Shown here piece after piece: positions 38,198 to 46,731 of a stretch of 64,000 nucleotides of DNA. The notes under the pieces are model-generated. The model had not been told where the DNA came from, searched no databases, and saw nothing but the letters and a program-made list of their open reading frames with translations. The position numbers and the translations under genes were made by a program. Position 1 is the stretch's first letter. Each line of letters starts with the position of its first letter. Source of the DNA: Flavobacterium sp. Its GTDB lineage: Bacteria > Bacteroidota > Bacteroidia > Flavobacteriales > Flavobacteriaceae. Location of the stretch: positions 248,001 through 312,000 of the forward strand of contig NZ_JAHEBT010000053.1 of the NCBI RefSeq assembly GCF_024642105.1, in the 5' to 3' direction.

Positions 38198-39361
38198 TTA
38201 TTTACTCGCAAAGAGTGTCACATCATTCTCAGAAATTTCATTTCCTCCCAGAATAATCAACCGCTCCACTACATTACGCAATTCTCTTATATTTCCTGTC
38301 CAATCGTATTCTTGCAATAACTGAATCGCCGCTTTTGAAAACGTCTTAACCGCAGTGCCTTGTTCGGAAGCAATTTTTTCTGCAAAATGAGCAATCAAAA
38401 CTGGAATATCGTCTCTTCTATCATTCAAAGCCGGCACTTTGATTAAGATGACTGCCAAACGATGGTACAAATCTTCACGAAAACGCCCTTCGGCAATTTC
38501 TTTTTTCAAATCTTTATTCGTTGCCGCTACCACACGTACATCGACTTTGATGTCTTTGTCGGCACCCACTCGTGTAATCATATTCTCTTGCAAAGCGCGC
38601 AATACTTTGGCTTGAGCCGAAAGACTCATATCGCCAATTTCATCTAAGAAAATCGTCCCTTTATCAGCTGCTTCAAACTTACCCGCGCGGTCTTTCACCG
38701 CCGAAGTAAAAGCGCCTTTAACATGACCAAACAATTCGCTTTCAATCAATTCAGATGGAATGGCGGCACAATTCACTTCTACCAAAGGAAAATTAGCGCG
38801 TTCACTTTTCTCATGCAATTGATGGGCTACCAATTCTTTTCCGGTCCCGTTAGGTCCTGTAATCAAAACACGGGCTTCGGTTGGCGCTACTTTTTCAATC
38901 AGCAATTTGATATGGTTAATTGCCTCGCTTTCGCCAATCATTTCGTAGTTCTTGCTGACTTTTTTCTTCAGAATTTTGTTTTCGACTACCAATTGCTTTT
39001 TGTCCAAGGCATTTCGAACTGTATTCAATAATCGGTTCAAGTCAGGTGGTTTTGAAATGTAATCAAAAGCCCCCAAACGCATGGTATTTATTGCAGTTTC
39101 CATATCGCCATGACCCGAAATCATGACCATCGGAATTTCAGGTTTTATTTTTTTGACCGCTTCGAGTAATTCGACACCATCCATTTTTGGCATTTTGATG
39201 TCACACAAAACCAAATCGTAATCGGTATTTTTTATCTTTTCATAACCCGCAGCACCATCTTCAGCTTCTTCTACAACATAAGTCGTATTCTCTTCCGAAA
39301 GAATTTTAACTAAAACTCTTCGGATAGCGGCTTCGTCTTCTATGATTAATATTTTACTCAT
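38198..39361 (-). CDS. Sigma-54 interaction response regulator without a DNA-binding domain
   Basis: 387 residues: a receiver domain (acidic cluster 8-10, phospho-Asp D54 in LCDIKMPKMDG) and an AAA+ domain (Walker A GPNGTGKE 169-176, Walker B GTIFLDEIGD). The GAFTGA loop that contacts sigma-54 reads GAFTSA (216-221). The protein ends just after the AAA+ lid, so the Fis-type HTH of NtrC is absent. Such activators can work from solution. No histidine kinase gene is beside it. A sigma-54-like promoter lies before grpE. Confidence 0.88.
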   Translation of the reverse strand: MSKILIIEDEAAIRRVLVKILSEENTTYVVEEAEDGAAGYEKIKNTDYDLVLCDIKMPKMDGVELLEAVKKIKPEIPMVMISGHGDMETAINTMRLGAFDYISKPPDLNRLLNTVRNALDKKQLVVENKILKKKVSKNYEMIGESEAINHIKLLIEKVAPTEARVLITGPNGTGKELVAHQLHEKSERANFPLVEVNCAAIPSELIESELFGHVKGAFTSAVKDRAGKFEAADKGTIFLDEIGDMSLSAQAKVLRALQENMITRVGADKDIKVDVRVVAATNKDLKKEIAEGRFREDLYHRLAVILIKVPALNDRRDDIPVLIAHFAEKIASEQGTAVKTFSKAAIQLLQEYDWTGNIRELRNVVERLIILGGNEISENDVTLFASK

Positions 39362-39401
39362 TTTTGAACAGGTTATATGTTGATTTGGTTATTTGGTTAA
39401 A

Positions 39402-39431
39402 CTTTTAAACCCATAACCTTTTAAACTCATA
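39402..39431 (-). repeat. Imperfect 14-base direct repeat
   Basis: CTTTTAAACCCATA (39402-39415) and CTTTTAAACTCATA (39418-39431), 16 bases apart, 13 of 14 positions equal, in the gap between the response regulator and ABC permease genes. Confidence 0.6.
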
Positions 39432-39435
39432 CACA

Positions 39436-40752
39436 TTAATACTTCAGCCATCGATACAATTCTTTCCAAGTTGGTTTTTTACCGTACATCAAAATTCCTA
39501 CACGGTAAATTTTGGAAGCAAACCAAACCACTAAAAAGAAAGTGGCAAATAATATAGCAATTGAAAGTGCAATTTGCCACAAAGGTACACCAAACGGAAT
39601 ACGCATCAACATCACAATAGGCGAAGTCAGCGGCACCATTGAAAAGACAGTTGCGACAGTTCCATGTGGATCGTTCACTACGGTAAAAAATCCAATGTAA
39701 ACCCCTAACACCAAAGGCATAATAATGGGTAATAAAAATTGTTGCGAATCGGTTTCATTATCCACCGCAGCACCAATTGAGGCATAAAAAGAGCTATACA
39801 AAAAGTACCCACCAATAAAGTAAATGACAAAACAACTTAAAATCGTCGCAATAGGTAGATTCAAGATTTCAGCAATATACATTTGAGCCGTACTCGCCAA
39901 CTCTTGTTGTGCAGATTGCATCATTTCGGGTGGAATTTGATTGGCTGCTCCCACATTGGCTCCTAAAAATACCGAAGCCGAAAACAACAAACTCAAACCA
40001 ATAATAGCCCAAATAAAGAATTGTAAAATTCCCGCTAATGAAGTTCCAATGATTTTTCCCATCATTAATTGGAACGGTTTTACCGATGAAATAATGATTT
40101 CGATAATTCGGTTGGTCTTTTCTTCAATCACAGAACGCATCACCATATTACCATAAATGATGATGAACATCATAATCAAATAACCAAAAGCGCCACCAAT
40201 AGCAATTTTAATCTCGTTCAAGCCTTTCAAACTTTGTTCTCCAGAAGCTTTCTTCAAATTAATAGCAACTTTGGCTTCTGCCTGATGAATGGCTAAGGTG
40301 TCCAAATGCGCTGCTTCTAAATTAGTCAAGGTCATTTTTTTAGCAATGACTTCTTGTGTTTTTTCGATAAACGAAATACTTGGACTTTCGTTAGAAATAA
40401 ACTGAATTTGGTTTTCTAAAGTAGAATTATCTTTTGCTTTTGGAATGAACAAAACCCCTTCGTAAGCTTCATCCACAATACTCTTTTTAAGTGTAGGCAA
40501 ATCTACTGCTGTTAAATCAAGGTAGTTGTATTCTTCCGAAGTTTTGTTTTTGGCTAGAAATTCATTGATAAACCGACCTGATTCATCATGAATCGCAATT
40601 CGTTTGGTGTCCGCTTTCATAGAACTCAAATAACCCACAAATAAAGCGATACCTACGAATAATAACGGACTTAGAAAAGTCATTACAATAAAGGATTTAT
40701 TGCGCACTTTGGCAATAAATTCTCTTTTAATAATTAATGAAATGATGCTCAT
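39436..40752 (-). CDS. ABC transporter permease, Na+/drug exporter type (NatB-like)
   Basis: 438 residues with one N-terminal membrane helix (about 23-41), a large extracytoplasmic domain and about five C-terminal helices, as in ABC-2 permeases of the NatB type. Motifs include KREFIAKVRNKSFIVMT and VIEEKTNRIIEIIISSVKP. It is encoded 7 bases downstream of its ATPase partner. The exported compound is unknown. Confidence 0.82.
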   Translation of the reverse strand: MSIISLIIKREFIAKVRNKSFIVMTFLSPLLFVGIALFVGYLSSMKADTKRIAIHDESGRFINEFLAKNKTSEEYNYLDLTAVDLPTLKKSIVDEAYEGVLFIPKAKDNSTLENQIQFISNESPSISFIEKTQEVIAKKMTLTNLEAAHLDTLAIHQAEAKVAINLKKASGEQSLKGLNEIKIAIGGAFGYLIMMFIIIYGNMVMRSVIEEKTNRIIEIIISSVKPFQLMMGKIIGTSLAGILQFFIWAIIGLSLLFSASVFLGANVGAANQIPPEMMQSAQQELASTAQMYIAEILNLPIATILSCFVIYFIGGYFLYSSFYASIGAAVDNETDSQQFLLPIIMPLVLGVYIGFFTVVNDPHGTVATVFSMVPLTSPIVMLMRIPFGVPLWQIALSIAILFATFFLVVWFASKIYRVGILMYGKKPTWKELYRWLKY

Positions 40753-40759
40753 TTATTTC

Positions 40760-41683
40760 TTATTTACTTGTTACTGTTTGAATAAAAATATCATTTACAC
40801 TTGGAATTTTCTCCATAAAATGAGTGACTTGTCCGCGTTGTGTTAAAATATGCAACAACTCATTCGGACTCGCATTACCCAGTTGAACTTCTAATTTCAA
40901 TTCATTATTCAACGATTTAAATTGCGCTGGTGCCAAAGTGAATTTTTGAGTAATGTCATACATCAAGCCTTCTACATTATCAGAAAGAATCCCTACTTCA
41001 AAACTATTGGTTCTAAATTGTTTTCTCACCTCATCTAATTTTCCCTCAATCAATTTATTGGATTGATGAATTAGCGCAATATCATCACATAATTCTTCGA
41101 CACTTTCCATTCGATGCGTCGAAAAAATAATGGTCGAACCTTGTTCTTTTAACGCCAAAATTTCTTCTTTAATTACATTGGCATTCACAGGATCAAAACC
41201 TGAAAACGGTTCGTCAAAAATCAACAATTTCGGCTGGTGCAACACACAAACTACAAATTGGATTTTTTGTGCCATTCCTTTTGAAAGTTCTTGAATTTTT
41301 TTATTCCACCAACCTTGAATTCCCAATCGGTCAAACCAATAATCCAATTGTTTTTTGGCTTCAGCTTTAGTTAAGCCTTTCATTTGTGCCAAATACAAAC
41401 ATTGTTCCCCTACTTTCATGCTTTTGTACAACCCTCTTTCTTCAGGAAGATAGCCAATGTACTGCACGTGTTTGGGTTGTAATTTTTCGCCATCCAAAAT
41501 AATTTCACCCAAATCAGGTAAGGTAATTTGGTTGATGATGCGAATTAGCGAGGTCTTCCCTGCTCCATTTGGACCTAACAGACCGTAAATACTGCCTTTT
41601 GGAACCGATAAAGAAACTTCATTTAGCGCGACGTAATCGCCGTATTGCTTCACTATTTTATTAACTTCAAGTAAAATACTCAT
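40760..41683 (-). CDS. ABC transporter ATP-binding protein (NatA-like)
   Basis: 307-residue ATPase: Walker A GPNGAGKTS, Q-loop YLPEERGLY, signature LSKGMAQKIQ, Walker B LLIFDEPFSGFD and switch His STHRM; the C-terminal extension of about 80 residues fits the exporter group. It forms an operon with the permease 7 bases downstream. Together they would be an ABC-2 exporter at the inner membrane. Confidence 0.88.
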   Translation of the reverse strand: MSILLEVNKIVKQYGDYVALNEVSLSVPKGSIYGLLGPNGAGKTSLIRIINQITLPDLGEIILDGEKLQPKHVQYIGYLPEERGLYKSMKVGEQCLYLAQMKGLTKAEAKKQLDYWFDRLGIQGWWNKKIQELSKGMAQKIQFVVCVLHQPKLLIFDEPFSGFDPVNANVIKEEILALKEQGSTIIFSTHRMESVEELCDDIALIHQSNKLIEGKLDEVRKQFRTNSFEVGILSDNVEGLMYDITQKFTLAPAQFKSLNNELKLEVQLGNASPNELLHILTQRGQVTHFMEKIPSVNDIFIQTVTSK

Positions 41684-41762
41684 ACTGAATTTGATTTTTA
41701 GTCACTTTGAACTTTGGGTGTGTAAAAGTAAAGAATTAGTACCTAATTACTTGGTTTTGTTA

Positions 41763-41799
41763 CATAAAAAAACCCACCCTTATATGGAACAAGGATGGG
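41763..41799 (-). terminator. Terminator of dnaJ
   Basis: On the minus strand CCCATCCTT pairs with AAGGGTGGG (one mismatch) and is followed by seven T. Confidence 0.75.
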
Positions 41800-41830
41800 A
41801 AAATAATTTTTTATTCACTCGTTGAAAAAA

Positions 41831-42946
41831 TTAAGAAAACATATCTTTTACTTTTTCAAAAAATGATTTATCTGATTTTTCTGGATTAGGAGCAAAGTTC
41901 TCATCTCCAAGGTTATTCTCAAAGAATTGCTTCTGTTCCTTATTCAAGGTTTTTGGAGTCCAAACATTAACATGAACTAACAAATCTCCATTGCCATATC
42001 CATTTAAACTTGGAATTCCTTTTCCTTTTAAACGAAGAATTTTACCGGATTGAATTCCTTCTTCTAATTTAATTCTTACTTTTCCGTTTACCGCTTCAAT
42101 ATCTTTTGAAATACCTAAAACAGCTTCTGAAAAACTGATGTATAAATCGTAATGTAAATTCTCACCTTCACGTTTCAAGAACTCGTGTTCGATTTCTTCA
42201 ATAGCTACAATTAAATCTCCTGGAATACTGTTCCCTGGTGCGTCATTCCCTTTGTTAGAGACTTTCAATTGCATTCCGTCAACTACTCCAGCAGGAATTT
42301 TGATAGCTACCGTTTCATCTTCTTGAATCATTCCTTGTGAATCCGCATTCGCAGGTTTTTTATCTAAAATCTGCCCTGTTCCTCCGCAAGTTGGACAAGT
42401 TGAAGCGGATTGCATTCTTCCTAAAATAGTATTAGTCACACGCATTACTTGTCCTTGACCATTACAAGTCGAACAAGTTTTGTACGATACGCCTTGAGCT
42501 TGAACTTTACGTTTTACTTTTACTTTCTTCTCTACTCCGTTAGCAATTTCTTCCAAAGTCAATTTGACCTTGATACGTAAATTACTTCCTTTGGTACGAC
42601 GAGGACCACTACTTCTACCGCCACCGAATCCACCACCGAATCCGCCGCCAAAAATATCACCAAACTGACTGAAAATGTCATCCATATTCATTCCGCCATG
42701 ACCTCCACCGAAACCTCCCGCACCATCAAATGCTTGATGTCCGTATTGATCGTATTTGGCTTTTTTCTGAGGATCACTCAACACTTCATAAGCTTCAGCA
42801 GCTAATTTGAAGTTTTCTTCTGCTTCCTTATCACCTGGATTTTTGTCAGGATGGTATTTAATTGCCGATTTTCTATAGGCTTTCTTAATTTCAGCTGCAT
42901 CCGCACTTTTTGAAATACCTAATATTTCGTAAAAATCTTTTTTCAT
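41831..42946 (-). CDS. dnaJ: Molecular chaperone DnaJ, with a half zinc finger
   Basis: Co-chaperone that delivers clients to DnaK. 371 residues: J domain with HPD (32-34), a Gly/Phe-rich linker (78-113), a zinc region, and the C-terminal client-binding domains. Only two CxxCxGxG repeats are present (C158-C161 and C184-C187) where DnaJ usually has four, so one of the two zinc sites is missing. This is also known in some Bacteroidota. It follows grpE by 23 bases; dnaK is not in the window. Confidence 0.93.
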   Translation of the reverse strand: MKKDFYEILGISKSADAAEIKKAYRKSAIKYHPDKNPGDKEAEENFKLAAEAYEVLSDPQKKAKYDQYGHQAFDGAGGFGGGHGGMNMDDIFSQFGDIFGGGFGGGFGGGRSSGPRRTKGSNLRIKVKLTLEEIANGVEKKVKVKRKVQAQGVSYKTCSTCNGQGQVMRVTNTILGRMQSASTCPTCGGTGQILDKKPANADSQGMIQEDETVAIKIPAGVVDGMQLKVSNKGNDAPGNSIPGDLIVAIEEIEHEFLKREGENLHYDLYISFSEAVLGISKDIEAVNGKVRIKLEEGIQSGKILRLKGKGIPSLNGYGNGDLLVHVNVWTPKTLNKEQKQFFENNLGDENFAPNPEKSDKSFFEKVKDMFS

Positions 42947-42969
42947 AATTCCAAATTATATGATTTGGT

Positions 42970-43548
42970 TTAGTTACCAATAACAACTTTTGGGAAACGG
43001 ATAATTTTTTCTCCTAATTTGTATCCTTTCTCCAGAACATCTACAATTTTTCCTTTCATTTTGTCAGAAGGCGCAGGAATTTGCGTAATCGCTTCAGCAA
43101 AATCTGCATCAAATGCATCTCCAGCTTTCACTTCAACTTCTTCTAAACCTTTACCAACTAGAGTTGATTTTAATTTTTCGTGAATTAATTCTACTCCTTT
43201 TACCAAAGACTCATCGCCTGACTTACTGATTTCAACCAAAGCTCTGTCAAAATCATCCAAAACAGGAAGCATCGCTAACAATACTTCTTGATTAGCTGTT
43301 TTGAAAAGCTCTATACGTTCTTTTGAAGTTCTTCTTTTGTAATTTTCAAATTCAGCAAATAAACGTAAAAATTTATCTTTTTCTGCCGCTAAATCTAAGG
43401 CTAATTGTTCTTCAACAGGTAATTCTTCGACACTCGCTTGTTCTTCATTGGCCTGTGTTTCCACTGGTGTTCCTTCTATTTCTTGATCGATTTCTGTTTT
43501 TTCAGTAGTCATAGTACTTGTATTTTTAAAAATATTCTTAAACTTCAT
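42970..43548 (-). CDS. grpE: Nucleotide exchange factor GrpE
   Basis: Removes ADP from DnaK. 192 residues: a polar acidic N-terminus, a long coiled coil (KDKFLRLFAEFENYKRRTSKER) and a C-terminal beta domain with FPKVVIGN at the end. The start could be ATG 43548 or the second Met (43512). The promoter region upstream shows overlapping sigma-54-type and sigma-A-type boxes. dnaJ lies 23 bases downstream, so the two form a heat-shock operon. Confidence 0.93.
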   Translation of the reverse strand: MKFKNIFKNTSTMTTEKTEIDQEIEGTPVETQANEEQASVEELPVEEQLALDLAAEKDKFLRLFAEFENYKRRTSKERIELFKTANQEVLLAMLPVLDDFDRALVEISKSGDESLVKGVELIHEKLKSTLVGKGLEEVEVKAGDAFDADFAEAITQIPAPSDKMKGKIVDVLEKGYKLGEKIIRFPKVVIGN

Positions 43549-43566
43549 TTTTATTTGTTTTTGGAT

Positions 43567-43582
43567 TGCAAAAGTACTGCCA
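43567..43582 (-). promoter_or_regulatory. Sigma-54-type -24/-12 promoter of grpE-dnaJ, with an overlapping sigma-A box
   Basis: On the minus strand TGGCAGTACTTTTGCA matches the -24/-12 pattern TGGCA-N6-TTGCA with GG and GC exactly 12 bases apart; it lies 19 bases before ATG 43548. The same bases contain a TACTTTTG -7 box (43576-43569) with TTG at 43600-43598, 21 bases away. Just upstream (43595-43607) are two TGTCA words in plus orientation that could bind an activator. Which promoter is used cannot be told here. Confidence 0.5.
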
Positions 43583-43609
43583 AATCTTCAAAAATGTCAA
43601 ATTGTCACC

Positions 43610-43821
43610 TTAACGACAGTTATTTTGTTGGGAGATTAATTTCATTTTTTTCTGCCAATCTCTTTTTTTAGCCCTAAAAAAATTTAATAAAATTTTAAGA
43701 CTATTTCGTTTTCGATTAGAGTAAGTTTGTACCCGAATCAGTTCACTAATTTGGATTGAATCCCTAAATTGAAATTAAGGTTCGTTTTTAAATAATTATT
43801 AATTCAGTATTACCTTATATT
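43610..43821. other. Part of the grpE-hisS gap with no gene seen
   Basis: About 210 bases of AT-rich DNA between the grpE promoter and the hisS terminator. No open frame, no strong hairpin and no known motif was found. Confidence 0.5.
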
Positions 43822-43858
43822 AAAAAAAGCTTCGTTCCCATCAAACGAAGCTTTTTTT
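43822..43858 (-). terminator. Terminator of hisS, overlapping its stop codon
   Basis: Perfect 15-bp stem AAAAAAAGCTTCGTT (43822-43836) with AACGAAGCTTTTTTT (43844-43858), loop CCCATCA. Confidence 0.9.
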
Positions 43859-45228
43859 TATGCTAAAACTTTTTTCAGCTCTTCTAAACTGAGTCCTTTT
43901 TGCTCACCTGTTTGAAGGTTTTTTAACGTATATATATTCGATTTCATCTCTTGATCACCGGCCATTACGGCAAAAGGAATATTTCTTTTATCGGCATGTT
44001 GAAATTGTTTGGCTAACTTGGCGTTATCTGGATACAACTCTACTTTTATTCCTGATTCACGCAATGCTTTAATTGCTTTCATAGCATAAAACGCTTCGTT
44101 TTCGCCATAATTAATAAACAAAGCTTGTGAAGTCGCCGTTACTGTAGTTGGAAACAATCCCAATTCTTCTACAACCAAATAAATACGGTCCAAGCCAAAA
44201 GAGATTCCCACTCCACTCATATTTTTCAAACCAAAAATACCTGTTAAATCATCGTAACGTCCTCCTCCACCTATAGACCCCATAGCTACACCTTGAGGTG
44301 CTGCTACTTCAAAAATAGCTCCTGTATAATAATTCAGGCCTCTAGCCAAAGTGACATCTAAATCTAAAATAGCGGTTGTTAACCCTAGTGCTGTCACTTT
44401 ATCACAAATGAAACGCAATTCTTCTACCCCTTTCATTCCTTCGTCTGAATCAGCTAATAAATCGGATAATTGATTGATTTTCTCCGAAAAAGTTCCCGTA
44501 AAGCTAAACAAAGGTTGCACCTTAGCAATAGCTGTTTCCGAAATCCCTTTCTCCATCATTTCTTTCTTTACACCATCTTCTCCAATTTTATCCAACTTAT
44601 CCAAAGCCACTGTAAAATCGATTAATTTATCTGAAGCACCAATCACTTCTGCAATTCCAGAAAGGATTTTTCTATTGTTGATTTTAATGGTGACACCATT
44701 CAATCCTAAAGCCGTAAAAACGCCATCATACAATTGCACCAATTCTACTTCTTGCCACAAAGAAGTCGAACCTACTACATCGGCATCGCATTGAAAAAAT
44801 TCTCTAAAACGCCCTTTTTGAGGACGATCGGCTCTCCAAACCGGTTGGATTTGGTATCTTTTAAAAGGGAATTCTATTTCGTTTTGGTGTTGCACTACAT
44901 AACGTGCAAAAGGCACCGTTAAATCATAACGCAAGGCTTTTTCGGAAATACTTGCCGTCAATTTAGTACTATCTTTAGCTTCTAAATGAGTCGCATTGGC
45001 TTTCGCCAAATAATCACCCGAATTCAAAATCTTAAATATCAAGCGATCTCCTTCTTCACCATATTTTCCCATTAAGGTTTCTGAATTTTCAAACGAAGGT
45101 GTTTCAATCGGTTGAAACCCAAATTTCTCAAAATTACTTTTGATTACTTGGATAATATACTGACGTTTTGCTACCTCTGTAGGTGAAAAATCTCGGGTTC
45201 CTTTTGGAATACTTGGTTTTGATGCCAT
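43858..45228 (-). CDS. hisS: Histidine--tRNA ligase
   Basis: Class II synthetase charging tRNA-His. 456 residues with the class II motifs: KGTRDFSP at the start, motif 2 with [12 protein letters not shown], the HisA signature [20 protein letters not shown] and GGGGRYDDL (motif 3), and a C-terminal anticodon domain. Length is somewhat above E. coli HisRS (424). The stop codon lies inside the terminator stem. A 7-bp microsatellite lies just upstream. Confidence 0.94.
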   Translation of the reverse strand: MASKPSIPKGTRDFSPTEVAKRQYIIQVIKSNFEKFGFQPIETPSFENSETLMGKYGEEGDRLIFKILNSGDYLAKANATHLEAKDSTKLTASISEKALRYDLTVPFARYVVQHQNEIEFPFKRYQIQPVWRADRPQKGRFREFFQCDADVVGSTSLWQEVELVQLYDGVFTALGLNGVTIKINNRKILSGIAEVIGASDKLIDFTVALDKLDKIGEDGVKKEMMEKGISETAIAKVQPLFSFTGTFSEKINQLSDLLADSDEGMKGVEELRFICDKVTALGLTTAILDLDVTLARGLNYYTGAIFEVAAPQGVAMGSIGGGGRYDDLTGIFGLKNMSGVGISFGLDRIYLVVEELGLFPTTVTATSQALFINYGENEAFYAMKAIKALRESGIKVELYPDNAKLAKQFQHADKRNIPFAVMAGDQEMKSNIYTLKNLQTGEQKGLSLEELKKVLA

Positions 45229-45233
45229 ATTTG

Positions 45234-45283
45234 AATATACGATTTACGATATACAGTACGATGTACGATATACGATATTTGAT
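45234..45283. repeat. 7-bp microsatellite between hisS and the MacB-like gene
   Basis: Tandem units on the TACGATN pattern (TACGATT, TACGATA, TACGATG, TACGATA, TACGATA) with a few changes. The same unit recurs on the other side of the MacB-like gene at 46651-46730. Confidence 0.7.
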
Positions 45284-45408
45284 GTGCAATTTATAATTTG
45301 AATTCTAAATACAGAAATGCAGTGCAAATATCTTATTTTTAAAATAAATATCCGCTCTTCCGGAGCAAACTTGTAACAAAAATTGTATTTTCGTGACAAA
45401 TTGGTACT

Positions 45409-46650
45409 ATGCTAAATTTATTCAAAGAAAACGTTAAGATTGCAATTGGTTCAGTTCGAACCCAGTTGTTGCGTACCATACTAACCGTATTGATTATTGC
45501 TATTGGTATTACCGCTTTAGTGGGAATCCTTACCGTAGTGGCAGCATTAGAAAATACCATTTCGGCTGATTTTGCTTCGATGGGAGCCAACACCTTCAAT
45601 ATCAACCAATACGAAAACACAACCAGACGACGTGGAAATGAGGAACGAGAAATTATCAATCCTATTATTTCGTACCCTGAAGCCGTAGCTTTTCAAAATA
45701 AATTCAAATACCCATTTACAGAAACTTCGCTTTCATTTACAGCTACTTCCAAAGCAGAAGTGAAATTTGGTGCTACCAAAACGGATCCTGAAATTACCAT
45801 AGTGGGAGTCGATGAAAATTTCATTCCTAACTCTGGTTTAGAAACTAGTTTAGGTCGCAATTTCAATGGTTTTGATATTGACAACAATACCTATATGTGT
45901 GTGGTGGGTTCTGATTTTGAAAAAGGATTACTCAAAGATGTGAATCCAATTAATAAAATTATCTCTATTCGTGGTGCCAAATTTAAAGTCATTGGCGTAT
46001 TAAAAGAGAAAGGTTCCACCTTTGGCAATAGTCAAGATTTAAGAGTTTTAATCCCAATTCAAGTAGCCCGTTCTTTATTCACTGCTCCTAATATTAACTA
46101 TACCGTAAGTGTTATGGTTGCTAAAAAAGAAGTATTGGATCAGGCTATCGACAATGCCACTAGTACGATGCGACGTGTTCGAAAATTAAGTCCTGTAAAA
46201 GACAATAACTTCGCTGTTGTTCGTTCCGACGATTTGATTAACCGAATACTTGGAATTACCAAATATCTTGGTTTAGCCTCATGGCTCATTGGAGTAATTA
46301 CCGTATTAGGATCGTCCATTGCTTTGATGAATATTATGATTGTTTCGGTAACCGAACGTACTCGAGAAATTGGCGTTCGAAAAGCGTTAGGAGCTAAAAA
46401 ATCGACCATTGCTTTTCAGTTTTTTATTGAAACTTTATTGATAGGTCAATTGGGAGGATTAGTCGGTATTATTTTCGGAATCTTGATTGGTTTCGGGATT
46501 GCAACTGCCATGGACTTTGCCTTTGTTATTCCTTGGGGCGCTATCATGGCAGCCTTTATCACAAGTTTTATTGTAGCCATTGTTTCAGGTCTATATCCCG
46601 CAATCAAGGCCGCAGTATTAGACCCTATTGAGGCATTGCGTTACGAATAA
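45409..46650 (+). CDS. ABC transporter permease, MacB/LolC type
   Basis: 413 residues: one N-terminal membrane helix (about 21-44), a large periplasmic MacB domain, then three C-terminal helices with the FtsX-like region VTERTREIGVRKALGA and ending in DPIEALRYE. Family members move lipoproteins or macrolides, or act as mechanotransmission proteins, with a separate ATPase. No ATPase gene is adjacent here, so its partner is elsewhere. It is the only plus-strand gene between the hisS and prmC genes and has microsatellites on both sides. Confidence 0.85.
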   Translation: MLNLFKENVKIAIGSVRTQLLRTILTVLIIAIGITALVGILTVVAALENTISADFASMGANTFNINQYENTTRRRGNEEREIINPIISYPEAVAFQNKFKYPFTETSLSFTATSKAEVKFGATKTDPEITIVGVDENFIPNSGLETSLGRNFNGFDIDNNTYMCVVGSDFEKGLLKDVNPINKIISIRGAKFKVIGVLKEKGSTFGNSQDLRVLIPIQVARSLFTAPNINYTVSVMVAKKEVLDQAIDNATSTMRRVRKLSPVKDNNFAVVRSDDLINRILGITKYLGLASWLIGVITVLGSSIALMNIMIVSVTERTREIGVRKALGAKKSTIAFQFFIETLLIGQLGGLVGIIFGILIGFGIATAMDFAFVIPWGAIMAAFITSFIVAIVSGLYPAIKAAVLDPIEALRYE

Positions 46651-46730
46651 GACGATTTACGATTTACGATATTAGATTTACGATATTAGATTTACGATAT
46701 TGGATATACGAAAAATCGTAATTCGTATAT
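46651..46730. repeat. 7-bp microsatellite between the MacB-like gene and prmC
   Basis: Units TACGATT, TACGATA and TTAGATT alternate in 7- and 14-base steps over about 55 bases, then TACGAAAAATCGTA, a short hairpin (5-bp stem). It fills the whole gap between two convergent genes. Confidence 0.7.
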
Positions 46731-46731
46731 C

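Noticed and set aside
43666..43681. TTAGCCCTAAA-like word near hisS taken as a fourth family A copy
   Set aside because: Only the first few bases match; none of the other boxes are present.
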